DNA of 55,145 bases from the NCBI GenBank assembly GCA_017429525.1, contig JAFROT010000002.1, forward strand, positions 1 to 55,145. Reading direction: 5' to 3'. The stretch is from Bacteroidaceae bacterium (GTDB taxonomy: Bacteria > Bacteroidota > Bacteroidia > Bacteroidales > Bacteroidaceae). Each line of letters opens with the position of its first letter. Positions within the stretch are counted from its first letter, which is position 1. Both the position numbers and the translations under genes were made by a program. Below are positions 1 through 8,619 of the stretch, piece after piece. The notes beneath the pieces were generated by a model. The model was given only the letters and a program-made list of their open reading frames with translations, was not told the origin of the DNA and did not search any database.

Positions 1-99
1 CCATGAGGGTCGTCCCAGACGAGGACGTCGATAGGCAGCAGGTGTAAAGGCGGCGACGTCATAGCCGAGCTGTACTAATTGCCCGAACGCTTTCGCTCG
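1..99 (+). rRNA. rrl: 23S ribosomal RNA, 3' end (partial)
   Basis: The window opens inside the 3' terminal domain of a 23S rRNA. The stretch holding GACGAGGACGTCGATAGGC and then TGTACTAATTGCCCGAACGC matches the conserved end of bacterial 23S genes. The 3' end is placed by analogy with the usual distance of about 25 bases after ACTAAT. A 5S gene follows on the same strand after about 105 bases in which I see no tRNA. Confidence 0.9.
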
Positions 100-204
100 A
101 AGTACGCTTTGGGCTGTCCGTGGCTTTTCGGTCTTTCCGCAGACATGTCACCCCATACGGGAGGGCCGTCCAGATGACGGCCAGTTTCCCGAGTCTTATT
201 CAAG

Positions 205-309
205 GCGGTTATAGCGGCGGGGTCCCACCTCTTCCCATCCCGAACAGAGAAGTTAAGCCCGCTTGCGCCGATGGTACTGCACACCCGTGGGAGAGTAGGT
301 AGCCGCCAC
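205..309 (+). rRNA. rrf: 5S ribosomal RNA
   Basis: The conserved 5S core is present: GGGTCCCACCTCTTCCCATC, then CGAACAGAGAAGTTAAGCC, then a G-rich 3' arm ending AGGTAGCCGCC. The 5' and 3' ends (GGCGGTTAT and AGCCGCC) can pair as helix I. It lies 105 bases after the 23S end and is followed by a terminator, so this is the end of an rRNA operon. From 355 to 601 there is only low-complexity T/C-rich sequence and no convincing gene. Confidence 0.93.
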
Positions 310-322
310 TTTTTGTGAGAGA

Positions 323-356
323 GCCCCGACGTCCGCAAGGATGTCGGGGCTTCTTC
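323..356 (+). terminator. rRNA operon terminator
   Basis: GCCCCGACGTCC and GGATGTCGGGGC form a 12-bp stem (one G-T pair) around a 4-base loop. It is followed by TTCTTCGT just after the 5S gene. Confidence 0.8.
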
Positions 357-563
357 GTATCCGTCTCCGTCTCTGTTTTCGTTTTCGTTATCGTTTTCGT
401 GTCTGTTTGCCGGAGTGAGGGGAGAGGGGAGGATGGAGGTGGTAAGGGCGAGCTGTTCAGAGATTTTGGAATGTCGTTATTCCGATATTTCGAGTTTTCG
501 AGAGGTCTATATTTCAAGTTCTCGTGATGCTGTTAATTCGTGAGGTCGATTTTTTTTTGCGAT

Positions 564-597
564 TTTGTGTTTAAGTCTGAACTTTCTATTATCTTTG
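564..597 (+). promoter_or_regulatory. Bacteroidetes-type promoter for the SWIM/SNF2 helicase
   Basis: The -7 box TATCTTTG is at 590-597 with a possible TTTG at 564-567, 22 bases upstream. The box ends only four bases before the ATG at 602, so the predicted transcript start falls on or next to the start codon. Confidence 0.55.
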
Positions 598-601
598 TGC
601 C

Positions 602-2905
602 ATGAAATACGCAGATTTACCTAAACATCGAATCAATCACTTGGTCAAACCCGCTTCCATGACTTTGGAGGAGTGGCAAGTGATGCTGCGCATGCAACAG
701 GCCCAGCGAGAGAATCTGGAGGTTGAATGTGTGAGCGAGCGCTATAACCCCGGTGAGTACCGTGTTACGAGTCCTAAGTCGGGGGGCGTGTATAAAGTCG
801 TGTTCCGTGGTGCCAAGAGCCCTTGGAACTATTGCGAATGCATGGACTTCAAGACTTCGCAGTTAGGCACTTGCAAGCATGTGGAATCGGTTCGACAATG
901 GATTGCCGATCACCATAAACGAATCCATTGGGATTTGCCTAGTTACACCAGTGTCTATCTGAGCTATCGCGGCAATCAACGATTGGTGAAGATTCGTGTG
1001 GGAGCAACGCGTGAGAAGGATTTCCGTGCGTTGGCTAACAAGTATTTTGATGCGCTTGATACTTTATTGCCTAAATCGTTTGAACTCTTTGGCGAGTTCC
1101 TCGCAGAAGCCAAAGCCATCGACGATGGATTCCGTTGTTACCAGGATGCCTTGGATTATGTGCTTGAACAGCGCGAAGCCATAGCTCGTCGTAAGATGGT
1201 CGACGAGCGATATGACGATGAGCATCTGGATGCCCTCCTTCTCACGAAGTTGTATCCTTATCAAAAGGATGGTGTACGATTCCTGGCTCGTGCGGGACGT
1301 GCTATCCTGGCTGATGAGATGGGCTTAGGTAAAACTGTACAGGCGATAGCTGCTGCAGAGTTGCTTCGTCGTGATGGTTTCGTCAGCAATGCCCTGATTC
1401 TTTGTCCTACGACACTGAAGTACCAATGGAAGCGAGAGATTGAACGCTTCACGAATACATCGGTTCAAGTTATTGAAGGAACTGCCGATCGACGTCAGGA
1501 GCTGATGAAGAGTGATGCTTTCTTCAAGATTGCTTCTTACAACAGCATCTCGACAATGGAAACGGATGTCGGAGAGGTCGATTTGCTCATTCTGGACGAA
1601 GTGCAGCGTCTGAAGAACTGGAACACTCAGCTCTCGAGATCGGTGCGTCGTATTTCGTCGCGTTATGCTTTCATTCTCAGCGGAACGCCTCTCGAGAATC
1701 GTTTGGAGGAATTGTATAGTATTGTTGAACTGGTCGATCAGTACCTGCTTTCACCTTTTTACTTGTTCCGTGACAAGTATATCCTCATAGATCAGGAGGG
1801 GCGAACCATCGGTTATCGTTCGTTGTCGGAAATCAGCGACCGGATGAGTGGTGTGATGCTGCGTCGCCGTAAGGCTGATGTGGCTTTGCAGTTGCCACCG
1901 CGTATCAACAAGAACCTGTATGTGCCGATGACGGAACAGCAGCTGGACGCTCATCATGACTTAAAATTGCATGCGGCCCGCCTCGTCTCGAAATGGCATC
2001 GCCAGCATTTTCTCTCTGAACTGGATCGCCGTCAACTCCTTCTGACGCTGCAGCAGATGCGCATGGTATGCGACAGCCTCTATGTCCTTGATGAGAATAG
2101 CCGCTATGACACGAAGGTCGAGGAGGTGATGAATATCCTTGACGAATGTGGTGTGACGGTGAATGGCGAGCGGCCGACATCGACAGATTCACCCGCTGTA
2201 GAGACCGCCACAAAGGTCGTTATCTTCAGCCAGTGGGAACGGATGACTCGGTTGGTCGCCCAGGAATTGGAACAGAGTGGCGTGGAGTTCGTCTATCTTC
2301 ACGGGAATGTTCCTGCCCGCGAGCGCAATGAGCGTGTCGAGGCCTTTCAGCAAGATCCACAGATTCGTGTATTCCTCTCGACAGATGCGGGTTCAACGGG
2401 ATTAAACCTGCAAGTGGCCAATGTCGTCATCAACCTCGATCTGCCTTGGAACCCAGCCATACTCGAACAGCGTATCGGCCGCCTTCATCGCATCGGGCAG
2501 CAGAGGGGCGTGGAGGTTATCAATCTGATCTCGGCCGGTACGATAGAAGAGGATATGCTCTCTCGCCTGCGTTTCAAAGCCTCGCTCTTCGAGGGCGTGC
2601 TCGATGGCGGCGAGGATGCCGTCTTCTTGGCGGGCGATAAGTTTGAGAGCCTGCTCAGTGGCCTTCACGACTATATGGAAGCTGGCGACGATAGGGTGGA
2701 CGTGGTGCCCGTCAGCCTTGCTGAAGAAGAGCAACCGGTGCAAAAGGCTTCATCCGCCTCTGAGCAGATGACATTGCCCTTTGATGAGCATAAACCCGAT
2801 CTGGTTCATCGAATGTTGGCTGATTTCAAGGAATTATTGATGTCAGACGATGAAACGCGCAAGAAAATGGCTTCTTTGCTCGCTCAGTTGCTTGAAAAGT
2901 TGTAA
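602..2905 (+). CDS. SNF2-family DEAD/DEAH helicase with N-terminal SWIM zinc finger
   Basis: A 767-residue SF2 ATPase of the SNF2/RapA type, expected to act on DNA or protein-DNA complexes in the cytoplasm. A SWIM zinc finger lies near the N terminus, with Cys78-x-Cys80 and Cys91-x-His93. Helicase motifs follow in order: Walker A DEMGLGKT at 238-245, the DEAH-like DEVQ at 332-335, SGTPLENR near 360, and a C-terminal helicase domain with SQWERM, STDAGSTGLNLQ and QRIGRLHRIGQ. SWIM-SNF2 proteins of this length are common in Bacteroidetes. Their substrate is usually unknown. The gene stands alone between the rRNA operon and leuB. No frameshift is seen. The start is the first Met; the next candidate is Met20. 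Confidence 0.93.
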   Translation: MKYADLPKHRINHLVKPASMTLEEWQVMLRMQQAQRENLEVECVSERYNPGEYRVTSPKSGGVYKVVFRGAKSPWNYCECMDFKTSQLGTCKHVESVRQWIADHHKRIHWDLPSYTSVYLSYRGNQRLVKIRVGATREKDFRALANKYFDALDTLLPKSFELFGEFLAEAKAIDDGFRCYQDALDYVLEQREAIARRKMVDERYDDEHLDALLLTKLYPYQKDGVRFLARAGRAILADEMGLGKTVQAIAAAELLRRDGFVSNALILCPTTLKYQWKREIERFTNTSVQVIEGTADRRQELMKSDAFFKIASYNSISTMETDVGEVDLLILDEVQRLKNWNTQLSRSVRRISSRYAFILSGTPLENRLEELYSIVELVDQYLLSPFYLFRDKYILIDQEGRTIGYRSLSEISDRMSGVMLRRRKADVALQLPPRINKNLYVPMTEQQLDAHHDLKLHAARLVSKWHRQHFLSELDRRQLLLTLQQMRMVCDSLYVLDENSRYDTKVEEVMNILDECGVTVNGERPTSTDSPAVETATKVVIFSQWERMTRLVAQELEQSGVEFVYLHGNVPARERNERVEAFQQDPQIRVFLSTDAGSTGLNLQVANVVINLDLPWNPAILEQRIGRLHRIGQQRGVEVINLISAGTIEEDMLSRLRFKASLFEGVLDGGEDAVFLAGDKFESLLSGLHDYMEAGDDRVDVVPVSLAEEEQPVQKASSASEQMTLPFDEHKPDLVHRMLADFKELLMSDDETRKKMASLLAQLLEKL

Positions 2906-2910
2906 CTTTG
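2903..2910 (+). promoter_or_regulatory. Possible -7 box upstream of leuB
   Basis: TAACTTTG overlaps the helicase stop codon and lies 46 bases before leuB. A TTTG upstream (2875-2878) is 24 bases away, longer than usual, so the promoter call is weak. Confidence 0.4.
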
Positions 2911-2956
2911 CAGCGTCAAAAGACGAATATTTACAACTCAAAGACATAAAACAACA

Positions 2957-4018
2957 ATGGATTTAAAGATTGCAGTGTTGGCTGGTGATGGTATCGGCCC
3001 TGAGATCAGCGAACAAGGAGTAGCCGTGATGACGGCGGTGGCCGAGAAATTCGGTCATCAGGTGACCTACGAATATGCGCTCTGTGGCGCAGATGCTATC
3101 GATAAAGTCGGCGACCCGTTCCCCGAGGCTACATACGAGACCTGTATGCGCGCAGACGCGGTGCTGTTCTCAGCTGTCGGTGATCCGCGTTTCGACAACG
3201 ATCCTACTGCAAAGGTACGTCCCGAGCAGGGCCTCTTGGCCATGCGCAAGAAGCTGGGGCTCTTCGCGAATATTCGTCCTGTCGAGACCTTCGATTGCCT
3301 GATTCATAAGTCGCCGCTGAAAGATGAACTCGTGCGTGGGGCTGATTTCATCTGCATCCGCGAGCTCACCGGTGGCATGTACTTTGGCGAAAAGTATCAG
3401 GATAATGATAAGGCTTACGACACCAATTTTTACTCACGCCCAGAAGTGGAACGCATCTTGAAGGTTGGATATGAGTATGCCCTGCGTCGTCGGAAGCACC
3501 TGACCGTGGTCGATAAAGCCAACGTCTTGGCCAGCAGCCGTCTGTGGCGTCAGATTGCCAAGGAGATGGCCCCGCAGTACCCCGACGTTGAGACCGACTT
3601 CATGTACGTGGACAATGCCGCCATGCGAATGATTCAAGACCCGCGCTTCTTCGACGTGATGGTCACGGAGAACACTTTCGGCGACATCCTCACCGACGAG
3701 GGCTCGTGCATCACTGGTTCGATGGGTCTGCTTCCTTCTGCCAGCACGGGTGAGCATACCCCTGTCTTTGAGCCTATTCACGGCTCTTGGCCGCAGGCTA
3801 AAGGCCTGAATATCGCAAATCCGTTGGCGCAGATCCTCAGCGTAGCTATGCTCTTCGAATACTTCAACCTTCAGGCAGAAGGCCGCCTCATCCGCGATGC
3901 CGTCAATGCCAGCCTCGACGCTAATGTCCGTACGCCTGAGATACAAGTTGAAGGCGGCGCCAAGTACGGCACGCGCGAAGTGGGTGCATGGATTGTCGAT
4001 TATATTCGACGGGCTTGA
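2957..4018 (+). CDS. leuB: 3-isopropylmalate dehydrogenase
   Basis: Catalyses the NAD-dependent oxidative decarboxylation of 3-isopropylmalate in leucine biosynthesis. The 353-residue length is normal for the family. Visible signature parts are the N-terminal LAGDGIGPE, the substrate loop around RELTGG, Lys187 in VVDKANVL, Asp219, and the metal-binding Asp243 and Asp247 in [12 protein letters not shown]. It starts 51 bases after the helicase with a possible promoter of its own. leuB is usually found with leuA, leuC and leuD. Here the next gene runs the other way, so the rest of the pathway must lie outside the window. The assignment rests on whole-length family features. Isocitrate or tartrate dehydrogenase relatives are less likely given the fit. 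Confidence 0.95.
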   Translation: MDLKIAVLAGDGIGPEISEQGVAVMTAVAEKFGHQVTYEYALCGADAIDKVGDPFPEATYETCMRADAVLFSAVGDPRFDNDPTAKVRPEQGLLAMRKKLGLFANIRPVETFDCLIHKSPLKDELVRGADFICIRELTGGMYFGEKYQDNDKAYDTNFYSRPEVERILKVGYEYALRRRKHLTVVDKANVLASSRLWRQIAKEMAPQYPDVETDFMYVDNAAMRMIQDPRFFDVMVTENTFGDILTDEGSCITGSMGLLPSASTGEHTPVFEPIHGSWPQAKGLNIANPLAQILSVAMLFEYFNLQAEGRLIRDAVNASLDANVRTPEIQVEGGAKYGTREVGAWIVDYIRRA

Positions 4019-4155
4019 TACGTTAATATCGTTGTGGTCAGTGCCTATGCTCTTGGACCTGGAATCCAACGCACTGAAGGCGTAACGCTTCCAAAGCCAA
4101 CTTGTCGCAAAAGTGCTGTCACGACAGTCGTCAACAAGATACTTGGTAAGTAAAG

Positions 4156-4196
4156 CATGAAGGCTCGCACGATATCGTGCGGGCCTTCATGTTTTC
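4156..4196. terminator. Bidirectional terminator between leuB and ald
   Basis: A long hairpin, CATGAAGGC at 4156-4164 pairing with GCCTTCATG at 4183-4191, continues inward through CGCACGATATCGTGCG with a single mismatch. TTTTC follows on the plus strand. It sits between two convergent genes and can serve both. Confidence 0.85.
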
Positions 4197-4212
4197 TGTG
4201 ATAGTTGTTCTT

Positions 4213-5319
4213 TTAGAATTCCAGCGGTTCGTAAGGCATGCCGAAGACGTCGGCAACTGCTTTGTAGGTGATTCGTCCGTCGACGATGTTAAGACCTCGG
4301 CGCAGGCTCTCGTCCTCGCGGCAGGCCTGTTGCCAGCCCTTGTCGGCCAGCTTGAGGGCATAGCGGAGGGTGGCGTTGGTCAGGGCGATGGTCGAGGTGT
4401 TGGGGACGGCGCCGGGGATGTTGGCGACGCAATAGTGAAGGATGCCGTCGACCTCGTAGACAGGTTCGCTGTGAGTGGTCGGACGGGAAGTCTCGAAGCA
4501 TCCACCCTGGTCGATGGCAACATCAACGAGTACGCTTCCAGGCTGCATCAGGGAGAGCATATCACGCTTGATGAGGTGAGGGGTCTTGTCGCCAGGCACG
4601 AGGACGGCTCCCACGACGATGTCGGTCTCGGGCAGTTCCAAACGGATGTTGTGCTCGGTGGAATAGAGCGTGTGGACGCCTGCAGGCAGCTCCATCTCCA
4701 GCTGGCGGAGACGAGGCAGCGAGACATCGGCAATGGTGACGACGGCTCCTAAGCCAGCCGCCATGCGCGCTGCTGCCTCTCCGACAACGCCACCGCCGAG
4801 CACCAGCACGCGAGCCGGACGCACGCCGGGCACGCCGCTAATGAGTTTGCCGCATCCTCCCTTCGTCTTCTGGAGGTAGTAGGCGCCGTTGAGCGTCGCC
4901 ATGCGTCCAGCCACTTCGCTCATGGGGAGCAGGAGCGGGAGAGCACCATTAGACAATTGTACCGTTTCGTAGGCCAGGCAGACCGCGTGGCTCTTGAGCA
5001 TGGCCTCGGTGAGAGGACGGTCGCAAGCGAAGTGGAAATAGGTGAAAATCAACTGCCCCGGGCGTACAAGTCCATACTCCGGCTCGATGGGTTCCTTGAC
5101 TTTGATAATCATGTCGGCCCACTCATAGACCTCTTCGATGGAGGGCAAGATGCGTGCGCCAGCCATCACATAGTCCTCGTCGGCAAAGCTGCTTCCACAT
5201 CCCGCTGTCTGTTGGACAACAACCTCGTGTCCGTGACGAACTAATTCGGCAACGCCGGCAGGAGTCATTCCTACTCGGTTCTCGTTGTTCTTGATTTCTT
5301 TAGGTATTCCGATTCTCAT
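4213..5319 (-). CDS. ald: Alanine dehydrogenase
   Basis: NAD-dependent interconversion of L-alanine and pyruvate plus ammonium. From the ATG at 5319 the protein is 368 residues, a normal size. It begins MRIGIPKEIKNNENRVG, with the family residues Arg15, Lys75 (in IIKVKEP) and His96 (in TYFHFA). A Rossmann NAD site VLVLGGGVVGEAAARMA lies in the middle. The frame stays open for 25 more codons upstream, but that extension is not family-like and includes the promoter. The start used here matches known Ald N termini. The gene faces leuB across a shared terminator and diverges from the TPR gene. Confidence 0.95.
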   Translation of the reverse strand: MRIGIPKEIKNNENRVGMTPAGVAELVRHGHEVVVQQTAGCGSSFADEDYVMAGARILPSIEEVYEWADMIIKVKEPIEPEYGLVRPGQLIFTYFHFACDRPLTEAMLKSHAVCLAYETVQLSNGALPLLLPMSEVAGRMATLNGAYYLQKTKGGCGKLISGVPGVRPARVLVLGGGVVGEAAARMAAGLGAVVTIADVSLPRLRQLEMELPAGVHTLYSTEHNIRLELPETDIVVGAVLVPGDKTPHLIKRDMLSLMQPGSVLVDVAIDQGGCFETSRPTTHSEPVYEVDGILHYCVANIPGAVPNTSTIALTNATLRYALKLADKGWQQACREDESLRRGLNIVDGRITYKAVADVFGMPYEPLEF

Positions 5320-5365
5320 AGCAAATAAATGTTTGTGGTTAGGGTGAAGTTGTGTTAAGATGGCG

Positions 5366-5395
5366 TAAAGGTATACAAAATTCTTGAATGGCAAG
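5366..5395 (-). promoter_or_regulatory. Probable promoter of ald
   Basis: Read on the minus strand, TACCTTTA (5373-5366) is one base off the -7 consensus. CTTG at 5395-5392 sits 18 bases upstream in the -33 position. It gives a leader of about 40 bases and supports the ATG at 5319. Confidence 0.5.
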
Positions 5396-5414
5396 CTTCT
5401 TCGAGTGGCTTTTT

Positions 5415-5445
5415 TTTCGGATTCAATGAATTTTGTGTACTTTTG
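5415..5445 (+). promoter_or_regulatory. Probable promoter of the TPR gene
   Basis: A perfect -7 box TACTTTTG lies at 5438-5445. The -33 region is T-rich (TTTC at 5415-5418). The leader to the ATG at 5475 would be about 25 bases. Confidence 0.6.
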
Positions 5446-5474
5446 CGGTCAGAAATCGTTAATGAGACAGGACA

Positions 5475-6332
5475 ATGAACGTGATAATTGACAGCGTAGT
5501 ACGTCTTCGGCAGTGGCTTTTACTATGCCTGTTGCTCGCATGTGGTGGCAGCGTTTTTGCACAAGACACCTACGAGCAGCTTGTGCGTCAGGGCGTGACG
5601 GCGATGGAGGACGACAGCCTGCAGGTTGCCGAAGTGTTGCTGCGGCAAGCCTTGAAGGAGCAACCTGCCGCACAGGGGAATGCCATCATCTGGGGCTATC
5701 TGGCGAGTATCGCTGAGCGTACAGGTCGTGAGCACGAAGCGTTGGAGCACTATAATATCGCCTTGGGCATGGCCCCTCGTGCTGTCGGGCTGCTGCTGAG
5801 CCGAGCATCGCTGTATATGAAGTTAGGCAATGAGGAGCGGGCGCTGGTGGATTATAACGACGTCTTGGACTTGCATCCAGATCACCCCGAGGCTTTGCTG
5901 ATGCGGGCATACGTGCGTCAACGCCAACGATTGCTGAAGGATGCCCGCAAGGACTTGGAGCACCTGTTGCGTCTCAATCCCGTTCATGAGCAAGCGCTAC
6001 TGGGATTGGCGCTTGTAGACGATGACGACCGCCGTCCGCAAGAGGCGATGGAGGTGATCAATCGTGCCATTGACCTTTATCCTGACCATGCTGCAGGCTA
6101 TGCTTTGAGAGCGGGGATGGAGTTGGACCGCCGACAGTACGAACATGCCGAGGCCGACTACTCGAAGGCCATCGCGCTGGAGCCGGAGAATGTGACCTAT
6201 CGGTTAGCCCGTGCGCGCCTGTACACGCTGATGAAGCGGAAGAAGCAAGCGCGCGAAGATGTCCGCGAGGCGGCACGATTGGGGGCTTCGGCCGAAGAGG
6301 TGGCTGGCGCTGCGGGGATCAGACCGAAATGA
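5475..6332 (+). CDS. Exported tetratricopeptide-repeat protein
   Basis: A 285-residue protein with a hydrophobic signal sequence (residues 11-22), probably cleaved after VFA at residue 29. A lipoprotein reading with Cys23 in LLAC is possible but less good. The rest is TPR-type helical repeats, for example QGNAIIWGYLASIAERTGR, then ALVDYNDVLDLHPDHPEAL, then HAEADYSKAIALEPENVTY. TPR arrays bind other proteins, so a scaffold role in the periplasm or at the outer membrane is the safest inference. No enzyme domain is visible. It has its own promoter and converges on the HAD gene with a 79-bp gap that holds no clear terminator. Confidence 0.8.
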   Translation: MNVIIDSVVRLRQWLLLCLLLACGGSVFAQDTYEQLVRQGVTAMEDDSLQVAEVLLRQALKEQPAAQGNAIIWGYLASIAERTGREHEALEHYNIALGMAPRAVGLLLSRASLYMKLGNEERALVDYNDVLDLHPDHPEALLMRAYVRQRQRLLKDARKDLEHLLRLNPVHEQALLGLALVDDDDRRPQEAMEVINRAIDLYPDHAAGYALRAGMELDRRQYEHAEADYSKAIALEPENVTYRLARARLYTLMKRKKQAREDVREAARLGASAEEVAGAAGIRPK

Positions 6333-6411
6333 GGGAGACGGTGGCAGAACTACTGCTCGCAGCTAAAAGAGAGTAGACAAAAAGAGGTCGGAATAGGGAG
6401 AGGAGCAAGCT

Positions 6412-7062
6412 CTAACGAGGCAGAAGGGAATTGAGCTTGGCGGCTGTCATAGAGCCGAAGTCAGCAATCTGATAGTCGGAGAGCGACTGAAGGTCGGCCG
6501 CGGAATGGCTGGTCGTGAGGGCAACGACGAATGCCCCAGAGTCACGACCCGAACGAAGGCCGTTGATACTGTCTTCGAAGACGATGCTCTCGGCAGGCGT
6601 TACGCCAAAGCGTGCCATAGCGCGGAGGTAGCAGTCGGGGTGCGGCTTGGAGTGGGCAAAATCCTCGCTGGTCAGAATGGCGTCAATTAAAGCTGTGAAC
6701 TCGGGATGCTGCTGGCAGACGCTTGCCATCTTGTCCTGGTTGGAGCTAGTGACTACGGCCGTGTGAATGCCGCTCTGGCGTAGGTCTTGGACAAGCTCAC
6801 GGAAGCCTTCGATATACGGGAAAGTCATCTGGCGTTCGTAGTCATTCAGACGGCGAGTGATGATAGGGCGCTCTTGCTCGAGTGCGCCAGAAAAATAAGC
6901 ATCGTAGATCTGTGTGAGCGTCTGCCCTTTGATGGCATGCTCAAGACCGGGACGGTCGGGGTAGTAAAGCCTGAACTGTGAGCCCCAGAACAGAGTGTAT
7001 TGAGGTTCGGTGTCGAAGATGACGCCGTCGAGGTCGAATAAAGCAGCTTTGAGAGTGGCCAT
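6412..7062 (-). CDS. HAD-superfamily hydrolase, beta-phosphoglucomutase-like
   Basis: A 216-residue haloacid dehalogenase phosphatase or mutase. Motif I is FDLDGVIFDTE (nucleophile Asp10, acid/base Asp12). The conserved Ser/Thr lies in VVTSSNQDKM, the Lys in the HSKPHPDCYL region, and the acidic motif is FEDSINGLRSG. The helical cap between motifs I and II fits the beta-phosphoglucomutase/GPH group. Such enzymes act on small sugar phosphates, and the substrate cannot be read from the sequence. It is transcribed alone on the minus strand, with a repeat-rich gap upstream separating it from purA. Confidence 0.88.
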   Translation of the reverse strand: MATLKAALFDLDGVIFDTEPQYTLFWGSQFRLYYPDRPGLEHAIKGQTLTQIYDAYFSGALEQERPIITRRLNDYERQMTFPYIEGFRELVQDLRQSGIHTAVVTSSNQDKMASVCQQHPEFTALIDAILTSEDFAHSKPHPDCYLRAMARFGVTPAESIVFEDSINGLRSGRDSGAFVVALTTSHSAADLQSLSDYQIADFGSMTAAKLNSLLPR

Positions 7063-7118
7063 AGGCTGAGATGGTGGGAAGCGTAAGCAATGACAAGGTT
7101 TTTACGTATATACGCATC

Positions 7119-7144
7119 GGCTTGTACCATTAATGATACAAGCC
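7119..7144. repeat. Inverted repeat next to the 22-bp array
   Basis: GGCTTGTA (7119-7126) and TACAAGCC (7137-7144) form a perfect 8-bp stem with a 10-base loop. The right arm enters the first unit of the tandem array. A wider pair, GCGTAAGC (7081-7088) and GCTTACGC (7258-7265), brackets the whole region. Confidence 0.75.
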
Positions 7145-7247
7145 TTTGCGTCTGTATGTGTAAGCCTTCGCGTCTATATGTGTAAGCCTTCGCGTCTGTA
7201 TGTGTAGGCCTTCACGTCTATATGTGTAAGCCTTCACGTCTGTATGT
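7138..7247. repeat. Tandem array of five 22-bp units
   Basis: Five units start at 7138, 7160, 7182, 7204 and 7226, followed by a partial sixth. Each has the form G-T-A-[AG]-G-C-C-T-T-C-[GA]-C-G-T-C-T-[AG]-T-A-T-G-T. The differences alternate: Ata and Gta versions take turns. It fills most of the gap between the HAD gene and the end of purA. Confidence 0.9.
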
Positions 7248-7275
7248 GTAGGCCACCGCTTACGCATGTTGATTA

Positions 7276-8562
7276 TTAGTCCTTGGCAGGTGCGTTGCGG
7301 ATGATGGTCTGAGCGCGGTCGGGACCTACGGAGAGAATGGTGATGGGCGTCTGTAGCTCGTCTTCGAGGAACTTGATGTAGTCGCGGAAATTCTTTGGGA
7401 ACTGCTCTTCAGACGTCATTGTGGAGAGGTCCTCTTGCCAACCCGGAAGGTCGCGGTAGACCGCTGCCCAGCCCTCGGTGTTGAACGGCATGGCGGTGGT
7501 GCGTTGTCCGTCCTTCTCGTAGGCGACGCAGGCACGGATGGTCTCGAAGCCATCGAGAACATCGCTCTTCATCATAATCAGCTGAGTAACGCCGTTGATC
7601 ATGATTGCATATTTCAGGGCTACGAGGTCAACCCAGCCGCAGCGGCGGTTGCGGCCGGTGACGGCTCCGTACTCATGCCCGATCTCGCGCAGGCGGTCGC
7701 CCGTCTCGTCGAAGAGCTCGACAGGGAACGGTCCGGAACCCACGCGCGTGCTGTAGGCCTTGAAGATGCCAAAGACTTCGCCAATGCGGTTAGGGCCTAC
7801 GCCGAGGCCTGTGCAGACACCGCCCGTCGTGGTGGAGGAGGAACTGACGAAGGGATATGTACCATGGTCGATGTCGAGCATCGTCCCCTGAGCACCTTCA
7901 GCCAGCACGCTCTTGCCCTCGGCCAGGAGGCGGTTGATCTCAATCTCGGTGTCGACCAGCGGGAACTGGCGCATATAAGCGATGCCTTCCATCCACAGAC
8001 GCTCCTCGTCGGTGATGTCGTAGTCGGTGTAGTGGAGGTCGCGCAGGATCTGTTCGTGGCGTGCCTTGAGGTTGGCGTATTTCTCGGGGAAGTTGTCGAG
8101 GATGTCGCCCACGCGGAGGCCCGTACGGCTGGCCTTCTCGCTATAGGTAGGGCCAATGCCTTTGCCTGTAGTTCCGACTTTGTTCTTGCCTTTAGCAGCC
8201 TCGTAGGCGCGGTCGAGGACGCGATGCGTTGGCAGGATGAGATGGGCGCGCGTGCTGATGTGAAGGCGGCTGCGTAGGTCGTAGCCTGCCGCCTCGAGCT
8301 CTTTGGCCTCGGCCATGAAGAGGTCGGGAGCGATGACGCAACCGTTGCCGATGATGTTGAGCTTTCCCTCGTCGAAGATGCCGGAGGGGATGGAACGCAG
8401 GACGAATTTCTTGCCTTCGAAGATGATGGTATGGCCTGCATTGGGGCCTCCAGCGAAGCGTGCTACGACGTCATATTTAGGAGTGAATACATCGACGACT
8501 TTGCCTTTGCCTTCGTCGCCGAAGACGATGCCGAGTAGGGCATCTACTTTTCCTTGTTTCAT
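7276..8562 (-). CDS. purA: Adenylosuccinate synthetase
   Basis: Joins aspartate to IMP using GTP, the first committed step of AMP synthesis. The 428 residues match the bacterial enzyme. Visible signatures are the GTP loop GDEGKGK at 15-21 with the catalytic Asp16, the NAGHT motif with His44, GTTGKGIGPTYSEKASR, and the GRNRRCGWVDLVALKYA block near the IMP and GTP sites. It lies 57 bases downstream of the Fur-family gene on the same strand and is probably co-transcribed with it. I recall the regulator-purA order from other Bacteroidales. Confidence 0.97.
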   Translation of the reverse strand: MKQGKVDALLGIVFGDEGKGKVVDVFTPKYDVVARFAGGPNAGHTIIFEGKKFVLRSIPSGIFDEGKLNIIGNGCVIAPDLFMAEAKELEAAGYDLRSRLHISTRAHLILPTHRVLDRAYEAAKGKNKVGTTGKGIGPTYSEKASRTGLRVGDILDNFPEKYANLKARHEQILRDLHYTDYDITDEERLWMEGIAYMRQFPLVDTEIEINRLLAEGKSVLAEGAQGTMLDIDHGTYPFVSSSSTTTGGVCTGLGVGPNRIGEVFGIFKAYSTRVGSGPFPVELFDETGDRLREIGHEYGAVTGRNRRCGWVDLVALKYAIMINGVTQLIMMKSDVLDGFETIRACVAYEKDGQRTTAMPFNTEGWAAVYRDLPGWQEDLSTMTSEEQFPKNFRDYIKFLEDELQTPITILSVGPDRAQTIIRNAPAKD

Positions 8563-8619
8563 ATCGGTGGTTTTATTGTGATAAGACTAATTTGTCGGAG
8601 TGAGGGAATGGGCTTGTGA

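Noticed and set aside
100-204. tRNA gene between 23S and 5S
   Set aside because: No cloverleaf or T-arm consensus (GGTTCGAAT-like) could be found.
7138-7247. CRISPR array at the 22-bp repeats
   Set aside because: Units are contiguous, no unique spacers exist between them, and no cas genes are near. The array at 45305 was rejected for the same reason.
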